From Rhodocyclaceae bacterium (lineage in GTDB: Bacteria; Pseudomonadota; Gammaproteobacteria; Burkholderiales; Rhodocyclaceae): a DNA stretch of 64,000 nucleotides. The position numbers and the translations under genes were made by a program. The stretch is from assembly GCA_022072095.1 (NCBI GenBank), contig JAJVIJ010000047.1, positions 1-64,000 on the forward strand, in the 5' to 3' direction. The notes under the pieces are model-generated. The model saw only the letters and a list, made by a program, of their open reading frames with translations. It was not told the DNA's origin and did no database searches. Shown here one piece after another: positions 53,878 through 64,000 of this stretch; position 1 is the stretch's first letter, and each line of letters opens with the position of its first letter.

Positions 53878-55275
53878 TCAGCTCGGTTCGTCTTCCCGAG
53901 CCTGCTCCAGTGCGCCCTTTGGCAGCGCCTTGGTGGGCTTGACCCCCAGCTCTCGCAACAGCTCGGCCTGCCGAACCAGGTTGCCGCGTCCCGTAGTCAG
54001 CTTGCCTCTCGCCGCCTCGTAGGCATCGCGCGCCTGCTCCAGGCGCTCGCCAAGCTTTTCCATGTCGGCAACGAAACCGCAGAATTTGTCATACAGCTCC
54101 GCGCCACGGCGCGCTATTTCCTGAGTGTTGCGGTTCTGCTGTTCCTGACGCCACAACTGCGCGACGGTCCGTACCACAAACAGCAGGGTGCTCGGACTGA
54201 CCAGCAGCACATTGCGACGCCAGGCATCATCGAACAGTTCGCGATCGTGGGTGACGGCCAGCATGAACGCCGGCTCGATGGGAATGAACAGCAGCACACA
54301 GTCCAGCGTCGTCAAGCCCGGCAGATTCTGATAGTTCTTCTCGGCCAGGCCGCGCATGTGCGCGCGCACCGAGTCGAGATGGCGGCGCAACTCGGCGTTC
54401 CGCTCAGCTTCGTTCTCGGCGCGTACATGCCGCTCGAACGCCATCAATGAAACCTTGGCATCGACGACCAGTTGCCGCTCACCCGGCAACTGGATGATGA
54501 CGTCCGGACGGCTCGTTCCGGCCTCGTGGCCAAAGCTCGGTTGGACCCGATATTCATGGTCGCGGCGCAAACCCGAGGACTCCAGTATCCGCTCGAGCAC
54601 GAGTTCGCCCCAGATGCCCTGGGTCTTCTGCTCGCCTTTGAGCGCCCGCGTCAGATTGCGCGCTTCCTGGCTGAGCGTACGGTTCAGTTCCATCAACTGA
54701 CGCACCTGCTCGGCCATGGCGCTTCGATCGCGCGTGTCGGTTACGTAAGCCTGCTCGACCTTCTCCTGAAAGCCCTTGATGCGCTCTTTCAGCGGCTCGA
54801 GCAGCAGGCCGAGCCCGTTCTGGCTTTCCTCGCGCAGCACCCGGCTCTTTTCATCGAAGATCTCCTGCGCGATCCGGCGAAACTGTAGCGCGAGCTGCTC
54901 GCGGGCCTCGCTCAGGATCGCGAGCTTCTCCCTCGCAGCCTCGCGTTCCGCGTGCAGCAGGGTCTCGATTTCCGCGTTGCGCTGCAGCAGGCGTTCGCGT
55001 TCCGCCATCAGTGCATCCAGGCGGGCGGACAGTTCGGGCAAGCGCTTGGCCTCGGCTTCCAGCACGGCGCGCGCCTGGACCGCGGCGTCATGCGCGCTGG
55101 ACAGTTGTTCGAGGCGGGCCTCGGCGCGCGCCAGCGCTTCCCTCGTCTCGCCGTGTTGCGCGGCCTCACTCACGCGCCGTGCCTCGAGCACGGCCATGCG
55201 GGCGCGCAATACCAGCGCGCAAAGCACGGCTCCGGCCACCGCAGCGACCAGCGGCAACAGATAGTCCTCGATCAT
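53878..55275 (-). CDS. rmuC: DNA recombination protein RmuC
   Basis: A 465-residue protein with an N-terminal hydrophobic segment (about 5-25), a long coiled coil (30-185), and a nuclease-like RmuC domain (190-400). Conserved pieces are RALKGEQKTQGIWGELVLE, DVIIQLPGERQLVVDAKVSL and FIPIEPAFMLAV. RmuC limits inversions at short inverted repeats in E. coli. It sits between ftsB and the DUF4010 gene, breaking the usual ftsB-ispD order. Confidence 0.94.
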   Translation of the reverse strand: MIEDYLLPLVAAVAGAVLCALVLRARMAVLEARRVSEAAQHGETREALARAEARLEQLSSAHDAAVQARAVLEAEAKRLPELSARLDALMAERERLLQRNAEIETLLHAEREAAREKLAILSEAREQLALQFRRIAQEIFDEKSRVLREESQNGLGLLLEPLKERIKGFQEKVEQAYVTDTRDRSAMAEQVRQLMELNRTLSQEARNLTRALKGEQKTQGIWGELVLERILESSGLRRDHEYRVQPSFGHEAGTSRPDVIIQLPGERQLVVDAKVSLMAFERHVRAENEAERNAELRRHLDSVRAHMRGLAEKNYQNLPGLTTLDCVLLFIPIEPAFMLAVTHDRELFDDAWRRNVLLVSPSTLLFVVRTVAQLWRQEQQNRNTQEIARRGAELYDKFCGFVADMEKLGERLEQARDAYEAARGKLTTGRGNLVRQAELLRELGVKPTKALPKGALEQAREDEPS

Positions 55276-55317
55276 GCGTGCGGCCCCGATCGCGTTGCTA
55301 TGACCAATGCCGGCTGA

Positions 55318-55599
55318 TCACGGATGCCTTGGCACCTGCACGAAGATTTCGTCCGGTCGGACAAAATTGAGCTCGAGCCGGGCGCGTTCTTCGATTGCAT
55401 CCAGCCCGCTTTTCAGATCGCGCACCTCGGCCACCAAGCCGGCGTTGCGGGTCTCCAGCGTCTGGTTCTGCGCGCGCTGCTCCGCGAGTTGACGTGCAAA
55501 TTCGCGCCCGTGATACCACCCGCCCTTTCCCATCCAGAAAGCGTATTGCAACGCAATCAGCAGCGCCAACAGCATCAGCGTCGGCAGGCGGGCGCGCAT
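55318..55599 (-). CDS. ftsB: Cell division protein FtsB
   Basis: A 93-residue bitopic protein of the FtsQLB divisome. One transmembrane helix (about residues 5-22, LPTLMLLALLIALQYAF) is followed by WMGKGGW and a coiled coil, then LDAIEERARLELNFVRPDE, typical of FtsB. It lies 8 bp after eno, the classic order. Confidence 0.94.
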   Translation of the reverse strand: MRARLPTLMLLALLIALQYAFWMGKGGWYHGREFARQLAEQRAQNQTLETRNAGLVAEVRDLKSGLDAIEERARLELNFVRPDEIFVQVPRHP

Positions 55600-55607
55600 C
55601 GTGACGG

Positions 55608-57754
<2,147 letters not shown>

Positions 57755-57777
57755 TGCCGCCCCGGATGAGTCACGCC

Positions 57778-59511
<1,734 letters not shown>

Positions 59512-59572
59512 CTATCCGAAAGGTCATCGCCGGCAGGTCTGCGGCGAGTCGCACCTGTCGGCGGCATGCGCG

Positions 59573-60937
59573 TCAGTATTGCCCCGGCCTGGCAGCGTTC
59601 ACGAACTTGGTCTGCTCACCCAGGAATGTGAGCGGCACCATGCCGGTCGGGCCATTCCGATGTTTGCCGATGATGATTTCCGCGAGCCCCTTTTCCGGCG
59701 AATCCGGGTTATAGACCTCGTCACGGTAAAGAAACAGGATCAGATCGGCATCCTGCTCGATTGCGCCCGACTCACGCAAATCCGACATGACGGGGCGCTT
59801 GTTCGGCCGCTTTTCCAGATCCCGGTTGAGCTGCGAAAGTGCGATCACCGGCACACTCAGCTCCTTGGCCAGCGCCTTCAGCGATCGCGAAATTTCCGAA
59901 ATCTCGGTGGCCCGATTCTCGCCCGGACGAGAGACCGACATCAGTTGCAGATAATCGACGACGAGCAGCTCGAGACGGCCGCACTGCCGGTACAGCCTGC
60001 GCGCACGCGCGCGCAAGTCGGTGATCGACAGCCCCGGTGTCTCATCAACGTATATGGGCACGTCATGAAGTATCTCGAACGCCCGCGCGAGATTCTGCCA
60101 GTCGACATCGGTCAGCCGCCCGGAGCGCAAACGCTGCTGGTCTATGCGTGCGACCGACGACATGAAGCGCAAAGCGAGTTGCGAGCCCGGCATTTCCAGG
60201 CTGAAAATTCCCACCGGCAGCTTCAGGTCGACCGCCACGTGCTCACAGATATTCAGGGCAAACGCGGTCTTCCCCATACTGGGCCGGCCGGCCACGATGA
60301 TCATGTCGCCGGCCTGCAGCCCGGCCGTTTTCGTATCCAGATCGCGAAAACCGGTCGGCAGACCGGTCACCTCGGAGCCTTCCGGGCGCTCGGACAAATG
60401 GGTGATGCGCTCCATGGCCTGGTCGACGAGGCTCTGGAGGTCGACGAAGCCCTGACCGGCGCGCATGCCCAGTTCCGCGATCTCGAAGATCTTTGCTTCG
60501 GCCTGATCGACCAGCGCCTTGGCTTCCCGGCCCTGGGGGCTCAGCGCCGAGGCAGCGATTTCATCCCCGGCCGCCACCAGACGGCGCAACAGCGCACGCT
60601 CGTGCACGATCTCCGCATAGCGGCGCACGCTCGCCGCCGAGGGCGTGTTGTTGGCGATCTCGCTGAGGTATGCAAGTCCGCCGGTCGCCTCGACTTCCCC
60701 GGCATTCTTGATCGCTTCGAAGACGGTGATGACGTCTGCCGGCCGCCCCTGTTCCAGCAGTCGCCCGATATGTCTGAATATCCGCCGATGATCGTCGCTG
60801 TAAAAGTCGGCTTCGCGCACGACATCCGCGATCCGGTCCCAGGCCGCGTTGTCCAGCAGCAGCCCGCCTATCAGGGACTGTTCGGATTCGATCGAGTGCG
60901 GCGGCAGTTTTATGGCCGAAATTTCGGAATCAGGCAT
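59573..60937 (-). CDS. dnaB: Replicative DNA helicase DnaB
   Basis: A 454-residue hexameric helicase. The N-terminal domain has PPHSIESEQSLIGGLLLDN; the RecA-like domain has Walker A in VAGRPSMGKTAFALNIC near residue 205, LEMPGSQLALR, LVVDYLQLM, and SQLNRDLEKRPNKRP. The end is LGEQTKFVNAARPGQY. The ATG at 60937 has GAGG 5 nt upstream; an ATG at 60970 is possible but lacks a ribosome site. It is the last gene of the rpsF side of this block. Confidence 0.97.
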   Translation of the reverse strand: MPDSEISAIKLPPHSIESEQSLIGGLLLDNAAWDRIADVVREADFYSDDHRRIFRHIGRLLEQGRPADVITVFEAIKNAGEVEATGGLAYLSEIANNTPSAASVRRYAEIVHERALLRRLVAAGDEIAASALSPQGREAKALVDQAEAKIFEIAELGMRAGQGFVDLQSLVDQAMERITHLSERPEGSEVTGLPTGFRDLDTKTAGLQAGDMIIVAGRPSMGKTAFALNICEHVAVDLKLPVGIFSLEMPGSQLALRFMSSVARIDQQRLRSGRLTDVDWQNLARAFEILHDVPIYVDETPGLSITDLRARARRLYRQCGRLELLVVDYLQLMSVSRPGENRATEISEISRSLKALAKELSVPVIALSQLNRDLEKRPNKRPVMSDLRESGAIEQDADLILFLYRDEVYNPDSPEKGLAEIIIGKHRNGPTGMVPLTFLGEQTKFVNAARPGQY

Positions 60938-61031
60938 GACCGCCTCGGAATTGACATCTGACTTCCGCATCGGGGTTGCCGATGCAGCGAGCGTCCACCA
61001 GCCCGCGACGACGCTCTCGCGCTGGGGTTGC

Positions 61032-61406
61032 TCAGTGCTGCGGAGCGAAATAGTCCACCCTGGCTTCGCGCACGGAATCCAGATAACGGTCGAACAGCCA
61101 GAAATGGGTCATGGCCACTTCCAGCTGCTCCGACGAAAACTCTCCGACCCGACGACGCAGGTCGTCCATCACGGCAAGCAGCTGCTCACGACGCATGAAT
61201 ATCCTCAAGGGATTTGCCGAGCCGTCGACAGCCGACAGCGAGGCCTCCGCCTGTCGATCGAGAAACACGACACATGGCATATCGAGCGTGACACGTTCGA
61301 CGCGCCCGATCACGTACAGCCAGGTACCGGCAGGCAGCTCGTCGATATTCGAGATCCAGCCCCCGAGGCTGCGCGTTGCCGAACCCCGAATCATTTCCAT
61401 CGTCAT
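61032..61406 (-). CDS. Small protein of unknown function between rplI and dnaB
   Basis: A 124-residue acidic-to-neutral protein without a signal peptide or membrane helix. I do not recognise the family. Visible pieces are ATRSLGGWISNIDELPAGTW, then VVFLDRQAEASLSAV and the end RVDYFAPQH. The even codon use, the good length and the position (94 bp upstream of dnaB on the same strand) support a real gene. A DnaA box lies 79 bp upstream of its start. Confidence 0.7.
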   Translation of the reverse strand: MTMEMIRGSATRSLGGWISNIDELPAGTWLYVIGRVERVTLDMPCVVFLDRQAEASLSAVDGSANPLRIFMRREQLLAVMDDLRRRVGEFSSEQLEVAMTHFWLFDRYLDSVREARVDYFAPQH

Positions 61407-61485
61407 CGTTCACCCATGCCGACCGCGGATGCCGAAGTTTACCGAGAAGTTACAGGCTTCGCGATGGAACAACCTGGGGAAATCC

Positions 61486-61494
61486 TGTGGATAA
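61486..61494 (-). promoter_or_regulatory. Perfect DnaA box
   Basis: The minus strand reads TTATCCACA, the E. coli consensus. It is in the 275-bp gap upstream of the unknown gene and dnaB. A single box suggests transcriptional control by DnaA rather than an origin; no cluster of boxes was seen. Confidence 0.6.
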
Positions 61495-61646
61495 CGCGTG
61501 AATGACGTGGCGGGGGCCGTTGCCTCCGATGTAGCCATGTCGGCAACACGTCGACCGGACGCGATGGGCATCGACGGACACCTCGCGGCCCACTCGCCTT
61601 CGCCCGCAGGCGCAGGGACCCGGTCTTGCCGTGGGGATGACGCGCG

Positions 61647-61668
61647 CCAGCCGGGAGCACCCGGCCGG
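61647..61668 (-). terminator. Strong hairpin after rplI
   Basis: A 9-bp stem with one G-U pair (CCGGCCGGG/CCCGGCTGG on the minus strand, loop TGCT) lies 14 bp after the rplI stop. No T-run follows, so it may be an attenuator or RNA-stabilising hairpin rather than a classic terminator. Confidence 0.45.
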
Positions 61669-61681
61669 CCAGACCGGACCG

Positions 61682-62128
61682 CTACTCGGGGACGACCGAC
61701 ACGTTGATGGTCGTGACGACGTCGGAGAGTATCGCCACTTCGACCGGGTAATCCCCCGTCGCTTTCAAGGGCCCCAGCGGCATGCGCACAGCGGAGCGCT
61801 CGATATCGAAGCCTTGGCTCGCCAGCTCGTCACTGATGTCGAAGTTGCTCACCGAACCGAACAGTCTGCCGTCCTCGCCGGCTTTCCGGGCAATCCGCAC
61901 CGTGAGGCCTTCGAGCTTCTCCTTCAAGCCCTCCGCCGCCGCACGCCGGGCCTGCTGCGCCTGTTCCAGTTCGGCGCGCCGTTGCGCGAACAGCGCGAGG
62001 TTCGCAGCCGTCACCCGCTGCGCCTTGCCCTTGGGAATCAGAAAATTGCGTGCGTAGCCCGCACGCACCTTGACGACATCACCGAGGTCACCCAGATTTG
62101 CGACCCGCTCCATCAGAATGATTTCCAT
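61682..62128 (-). CDS. rplI: 50S ribosomal protein L9 (bL9)
   Basis: A 148-residue ribosomal protein. The N-terminal domain has MEIILMERVANLGDLGDVV, KAGYARN-like text (RAGYARNFLIPKGKAQ) and the long connecting helix; the C-terminal domain has DGRLFGSVSNFDIS. It lies 9 bp after rpsR with a GAGGGG ribosome site. Confidence 0.97.
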   Translation of the reverse strand: MEIILMERVANLGDLGDVVKVRAGYARNFLIPKGKAQRVTAANLALFAQRRAELEQAQQARRAAAEGLKEKLEGLTVRIARKAGEDGRLFGSVSNFDISDELASQGFDIERSAVRMPLGPLKATGDYPVEVAILSDVVTTINVSVVPE

Positions 62129-62137
62129 CTCGACCCC

Positions 62138-62422
62138 TCAGTGACGGTCGCAATAAGGCATCAGCGCCAGGAAGCGGGCACGGTTGATCGCCGTGGACAG
62201 CTGGCGCTGATAGCGCGCACGCGTACCGGTCAATCGAGCGGGCATGATCTTTCCGGTCTCGGTGATGAAATCCTTGAGGAGATCGACATCCTTGTAATCG
62301 ATCTCATGGATCTTTTCCGCACTGAACCGGCAAAACTTGCGCCGCTTGAACAGGCCGCGGCCACCCTTGTCATCACGCTTCTTGAAACCGGCCTTGCCGC
62401 CGGGACGACGCGCTACCACCAT
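62138..62422 (-). CDS. rpsR: 30S ribosomal protein S18 (bS18)
   Basis: A 94-residue basic protein. [19 protein letters not shown] and [13 protein letters not shown] are the conserved core. The ATG at 62422 has AGGAG 7 nt upstream; a TTG two codons earlier is disfavoured. It begins 2 bp after the priB stop. Confidence 0.97.
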   Translation of the reverse strand: MVVARRPGGKAGFKKRDDKGGRGLFKRRKFCRFSAEKIHEIDYKDVDLLKDFITETGKIMPARLTGTRARYQRQLSTAINRARFLALMPYCDRH

Positions 62423-62424
62423 GA

Positions 62425-62748
62425 TCAAACTCCTTCAGTATCGATTTCACCAACTGCTTCGATTGCGTTCACGTGCAACGCGAGCGCGCGACCGCCGCGG
62501 CGACGAGGCGCCAAGAAGCCCCTCAATGCGAGCCGACTTCCCAAGGGTACCGTCGCGAGCTGCACCGCCATCTCCCCGACCGCGACCACCTCTGCCTGGC
62601 AGGCCACATCACGCCCGATACCTGCCTCCACCTGTCTGGAGCGATGGGCGATGCGCCCGCTCCACACCGGCACGCGTGCCGGCGAGTAGCGCAAGGGCTC
62701 GGTTTCGATCAAATCCCCGCTCAGCCGACAGTCGTTCGTCGCGTGCAA
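62425..62748 (-). CDS. priB: Primosomal replication protein N (PriB)
   Basis: A single-stranded-DNA-binding OB-fold protein of about 107 residues that helps restart stalled forks. Recognisable pieces are [20 protein letters not shown] and [25 protein letters not shown]. The position between rpsF and rpsR is the standard one. The start is not ATG: TTG at 62748 is used here; an in-frame CTG at 62757, overlapping the rpsF stop, would add the NRL found at the start of family members. Confidence 0.9.
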   Translation of the reverse strand: MHATNDCRLSGDLIETEPLRYSPARVPVWSGRIAHRSRQVEAGIGRDVACQAEVVAVGEMAVQLATVPLGSRLALRGFLAPRRRGGRALALHVNAIEAVGEIDTEGV

Positions 62749-62753
62749 CCGAT

Positions 62754-63155
62754 TCAGGAAGCCGCGCTCGCGGCAACCTCGTCCGCGACAGGCTGAGCCG
62801 GCTCCGCCTCGGGCTTCGCCAACAGCGACCGGGACTTTTCTTCCTTCATCATCGGAGAAGGGTCGCTCACCGCACGCTTGACCTGAATGATCAGGTGCCG
62901 CAGCACCGCGTCGTTGAACTTGAAGGCATGTTCGATTTCAGCCAGCGTCGTACCGGCACACTCGACATTCATCAGCACGTAATGCGCCTTGTGAACTTTC
63001 TGGATCGGATACGCAAGCTGACGCCGTCCCCAATCCTCGAGCCGATGGATCACGCCACCCTGGCCTGCGATCAGTGTGCGATAGCGGTCCACCATGGCGG
63101 GAACCTGCTCACTCTGATCGGGATGCACAATCAATACCATTTCATAATGTCGCAC
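62754..63155 (-). CDS. rpsF: 30S ribosomal protein S6 (bS6)
   Basis: A 133-residue ribosomal protein. The start [16 protein letters not shown] and the pieces [23 protein letters not shown] match S6. The GTG at 63155 is the family-consistent start, with AAAGGGG upstream; the ATG at 63209 would add an atypical 18 residues. The tail (115-133) is Ala/Glu/Pro-rich. Confidence 0.96.
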   Translation of the reverse strand: MRHYEMVLIVHPDQSEQVPAMVDRYRTLIAGQGGVIHRLEDWGRRQLAYPIQKVHKAHYVLMNVECAGTTLAEIEHAFKFNDAVLRHLIIQVKRAVSDPSPMMKEEKSRSLLAKPEAEPAQPVADEVAASAAS

Positions 63156-63269
63156 GCGAGCCCCTTTCGGATAAACCCTGTTACGGATCAAGCCCCCCAA
63201 CTGCGCCATTGGTGGGGCAAGGACGTTTCCTGGAAATGCCGCCGGATGGACGGCGAGAAAAAGCGGGTG

Positions 63270-63298
63270 ATTCTATAAAGAGTTGGGTACTTTTTCAA
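63270..63298 (-). promoter_or_regulatory. Sigma-70 promoter of the rpsF operon
   Basis: The minus strand carries TTGAAA (63293-63298), a 17-bp spacer and TAGAAT (63270-63275), about 115 bp upstream of the GTG start of rpsF. The leader is long enough for autoregulatory binding of S6:S18, as known in other bacteria. Confidence 0.75.
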
Positions 63299-63350
63299 CA
63301 TTCACATCGCAGCGCTTCCAAGGACCTCCTTGCAGGCTCAGTTCGTGCAC

Positions 63351-63520
63351 CCGCGAGGCAGCGGAAGTATCCTCGAGCGGAGCACTGGACAACAATCAGC
63401 GGTATTGGAGAACGCGGTGCCGATACAAGTCCACGCCGTGCCCTCCACAGGGAAGAACGTCGAACACGGTTCTCGCATCGTCCACTCCCGATTCCTCAAG
63501 GTTCTCGTACGCACTGCCAG
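63351..63520. ncRNA. Structured intergenic RNA candidate, possibly 6S-like
   Basis: This gap has paired segments in nested order: GGCAG (63357-63361) with CTGCC (63514-63518); a GTAT/GTAC pair; CCTCGA with TCAAGG (one mismatch); GGAG...TGGAC (63379-63390) with GTCCACTCC (63480-63488); then an asymmetric internal bubble; then GAGAAC (63408-63413) with GTTCTC (63469-63474); and an apical CCCT-CCAC-AGGG hairpin (63440-63451). A rod of about 170 nt with one central bubble is the architecture of 6S RNA. The strand cannot be told from pairing alone, and no primary-sequence match was verified. It lies upstream of the rpsF promoter and of the Ada-like gene. Confidence 0.4.
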
Positions 63521-63626
63521 GCCCCGCGAGTGATCGTGAAAATCGCCGCGGAACGCAGGCTGCGCGACGACGGTGGCCCGGAAAGGGCATGTCCGAAAAC
63601 GGCGAGCGCCGCGGCAACGCCGGCCT

Positions 63627-64000
63627 ATGATGGCGGGCATGAGAAGACTCGATCCGGATGCTGCCTATCAGGCCCTCACCGCGCGCGATGCGCGCTTCGA
63701 CGGCCAGCTGTTCGTCGGGGTGACCAGCACCGGCGTGTACTGTCGGCCGATCTGCCGCGTGCGCACGCCGCAGCGCCGCAACTGCCGCTTCTTCACAACG
63801 CCGGCGCAGGCCGAGGCAGCCGGGTTTCGACCGTGCCTGAAGTGCCGCCCGGAGATCGCGCCCGGCGCTGGCCTGCCGTGGAGCCTGATGGACGCCTCGC
63901 GCACCCTGGCCCAGCAGGCCGCACACGCGCTGAATGTGCAGATCGGCAGCGGCGATGCTGCCACGTTGGCCCCACTGGCCGCGCGCCTTGGCGTCAGCGA
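63627..64000 (+). CDS. Ada/AlkA-type DNA repair protein, truncated by the window end
   Basis: The first about 124 residues of a protein that continues past the window. The Ada metal-binding domain has a Zn-Cys4 pattern, VYCRPICRVRTPQRRNCRFF followed by FRPCLKCRPE, near residues 38-75. The region after it begins the AraC-like helix-turn-helix (LAQQAAHALN, then LAARLGVS). Such proteins either repair methyl-phosphotriesters and control the adaptive response or, fused to AlkA, excise alkylated bases; which one applies needs the missing part. Starts at 63627, 63630 or 63639 are all in frame; none has a clear ribosome site. Confidence 0.88.
   Translation, partial: MMAGMRRLDPDAAYQALTARDARFDGQLFVGVTSTGVYCRPICRVRTPQRRNCRFFTTPAQAEAAGFRPCLKCRPEIAPGAGLPWSLMDASRTLAQQAAHALNVQIGSGDAATLAPLAARLGVS

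Overview
The window is a chromosomal segment of a high-GC Gram-negative bacterium, most likely a betaproteobacterium (Rhodocyclales, Burkholderiales or Nitrosomonadales type). The reasons are a Bug-type tricarboxylate receptor, the gene order rpsF-priB-rpsR-rplI near dnaB, the order pyrG-kdsA-eno-ftsB with ispD-ispF nearby, and an exosortase A (XrtA/PEP-CTERM) exopolysaccharide locus of the kind common in that class. The assignment rests on gene content and recognised families, not on a database search.

Layout. 1-1083: a small accessory scar with the last codons of a tyrosine recombinase, a doubtful small ORF, a terminator and tRNA-Asn(GTT). 1280-9283: a catabolic-looking block on both strands with an orphan Bug receptor, a quinone-reductase-like MDR, a FadH-type 2,4-dienoyl-CoA reductase, a histidine phosphatase, two tandem nitronate-monooxygenase-like proteins and an SDR. 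9315-13994: dsbA, a SPOR protein and argS, with ubiB divergent. 14021-34489: a run of about 20 kb on the minus strand. It holds the polysaccharide export, co-polymerase and tyrosine kinase genes, an outer-membrane protein, an ATPase, a deacetylase, a FemAB protein, exosortase A fused to an EpsI domain, an asparagine-synthase-like amidotransferase, three glycosyltransferases, a CapK-like adenylating enzyme, an O-antigen-ligase-like protein, a second deacetylase and an alpha-carbonic anhydrase fusion.

34790-36538: a DMT transporter and a ZIP metal transporter. 36673-45563: one chemotaxis operon in the order mcp, cheY, STAS, cheA, mcp, cheW, cheR, cheD, cheB. A NarX/PilJ-like sensor kinase and a LuxR-type regulator lie just upstream (45813-48721). 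48911-59484: ispF, ispD, a Ser/Thr kinase-HDOD-GAF protein, a DUF4010 membrane protein, rmuC, ftsB, eno, kdsA and pyrG. 59573-63155: dnaB, a small unknown protein, rplI, rpsR, priB and rpsF, with a good sigma-70 promoter upstream. The end of the window has a structured intergenic region that may encode a 6S-like RNA and the start of an Ada/AlkA-type DNA repair gene.

How the parts work together. The XrtA locus should make, polymerise and export an exopolysaccharide and process PEP-CTERM proteins. No PEP-CTERM substrate is seen here, so the targets must be elsewhere. The most unusual signal is in CheA: its P1-P3 linker carries two 24-residue repeats that match the MshEN cyclic-di-GMP-binding motif. 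This suggests a possible direct link between c-di-GMP and chemotaxis signalling, encoded about 9 kb from a matrix locus. Insertion sequences, CRISPR arrays and prophage genes (other than the integrase scar) were not found.
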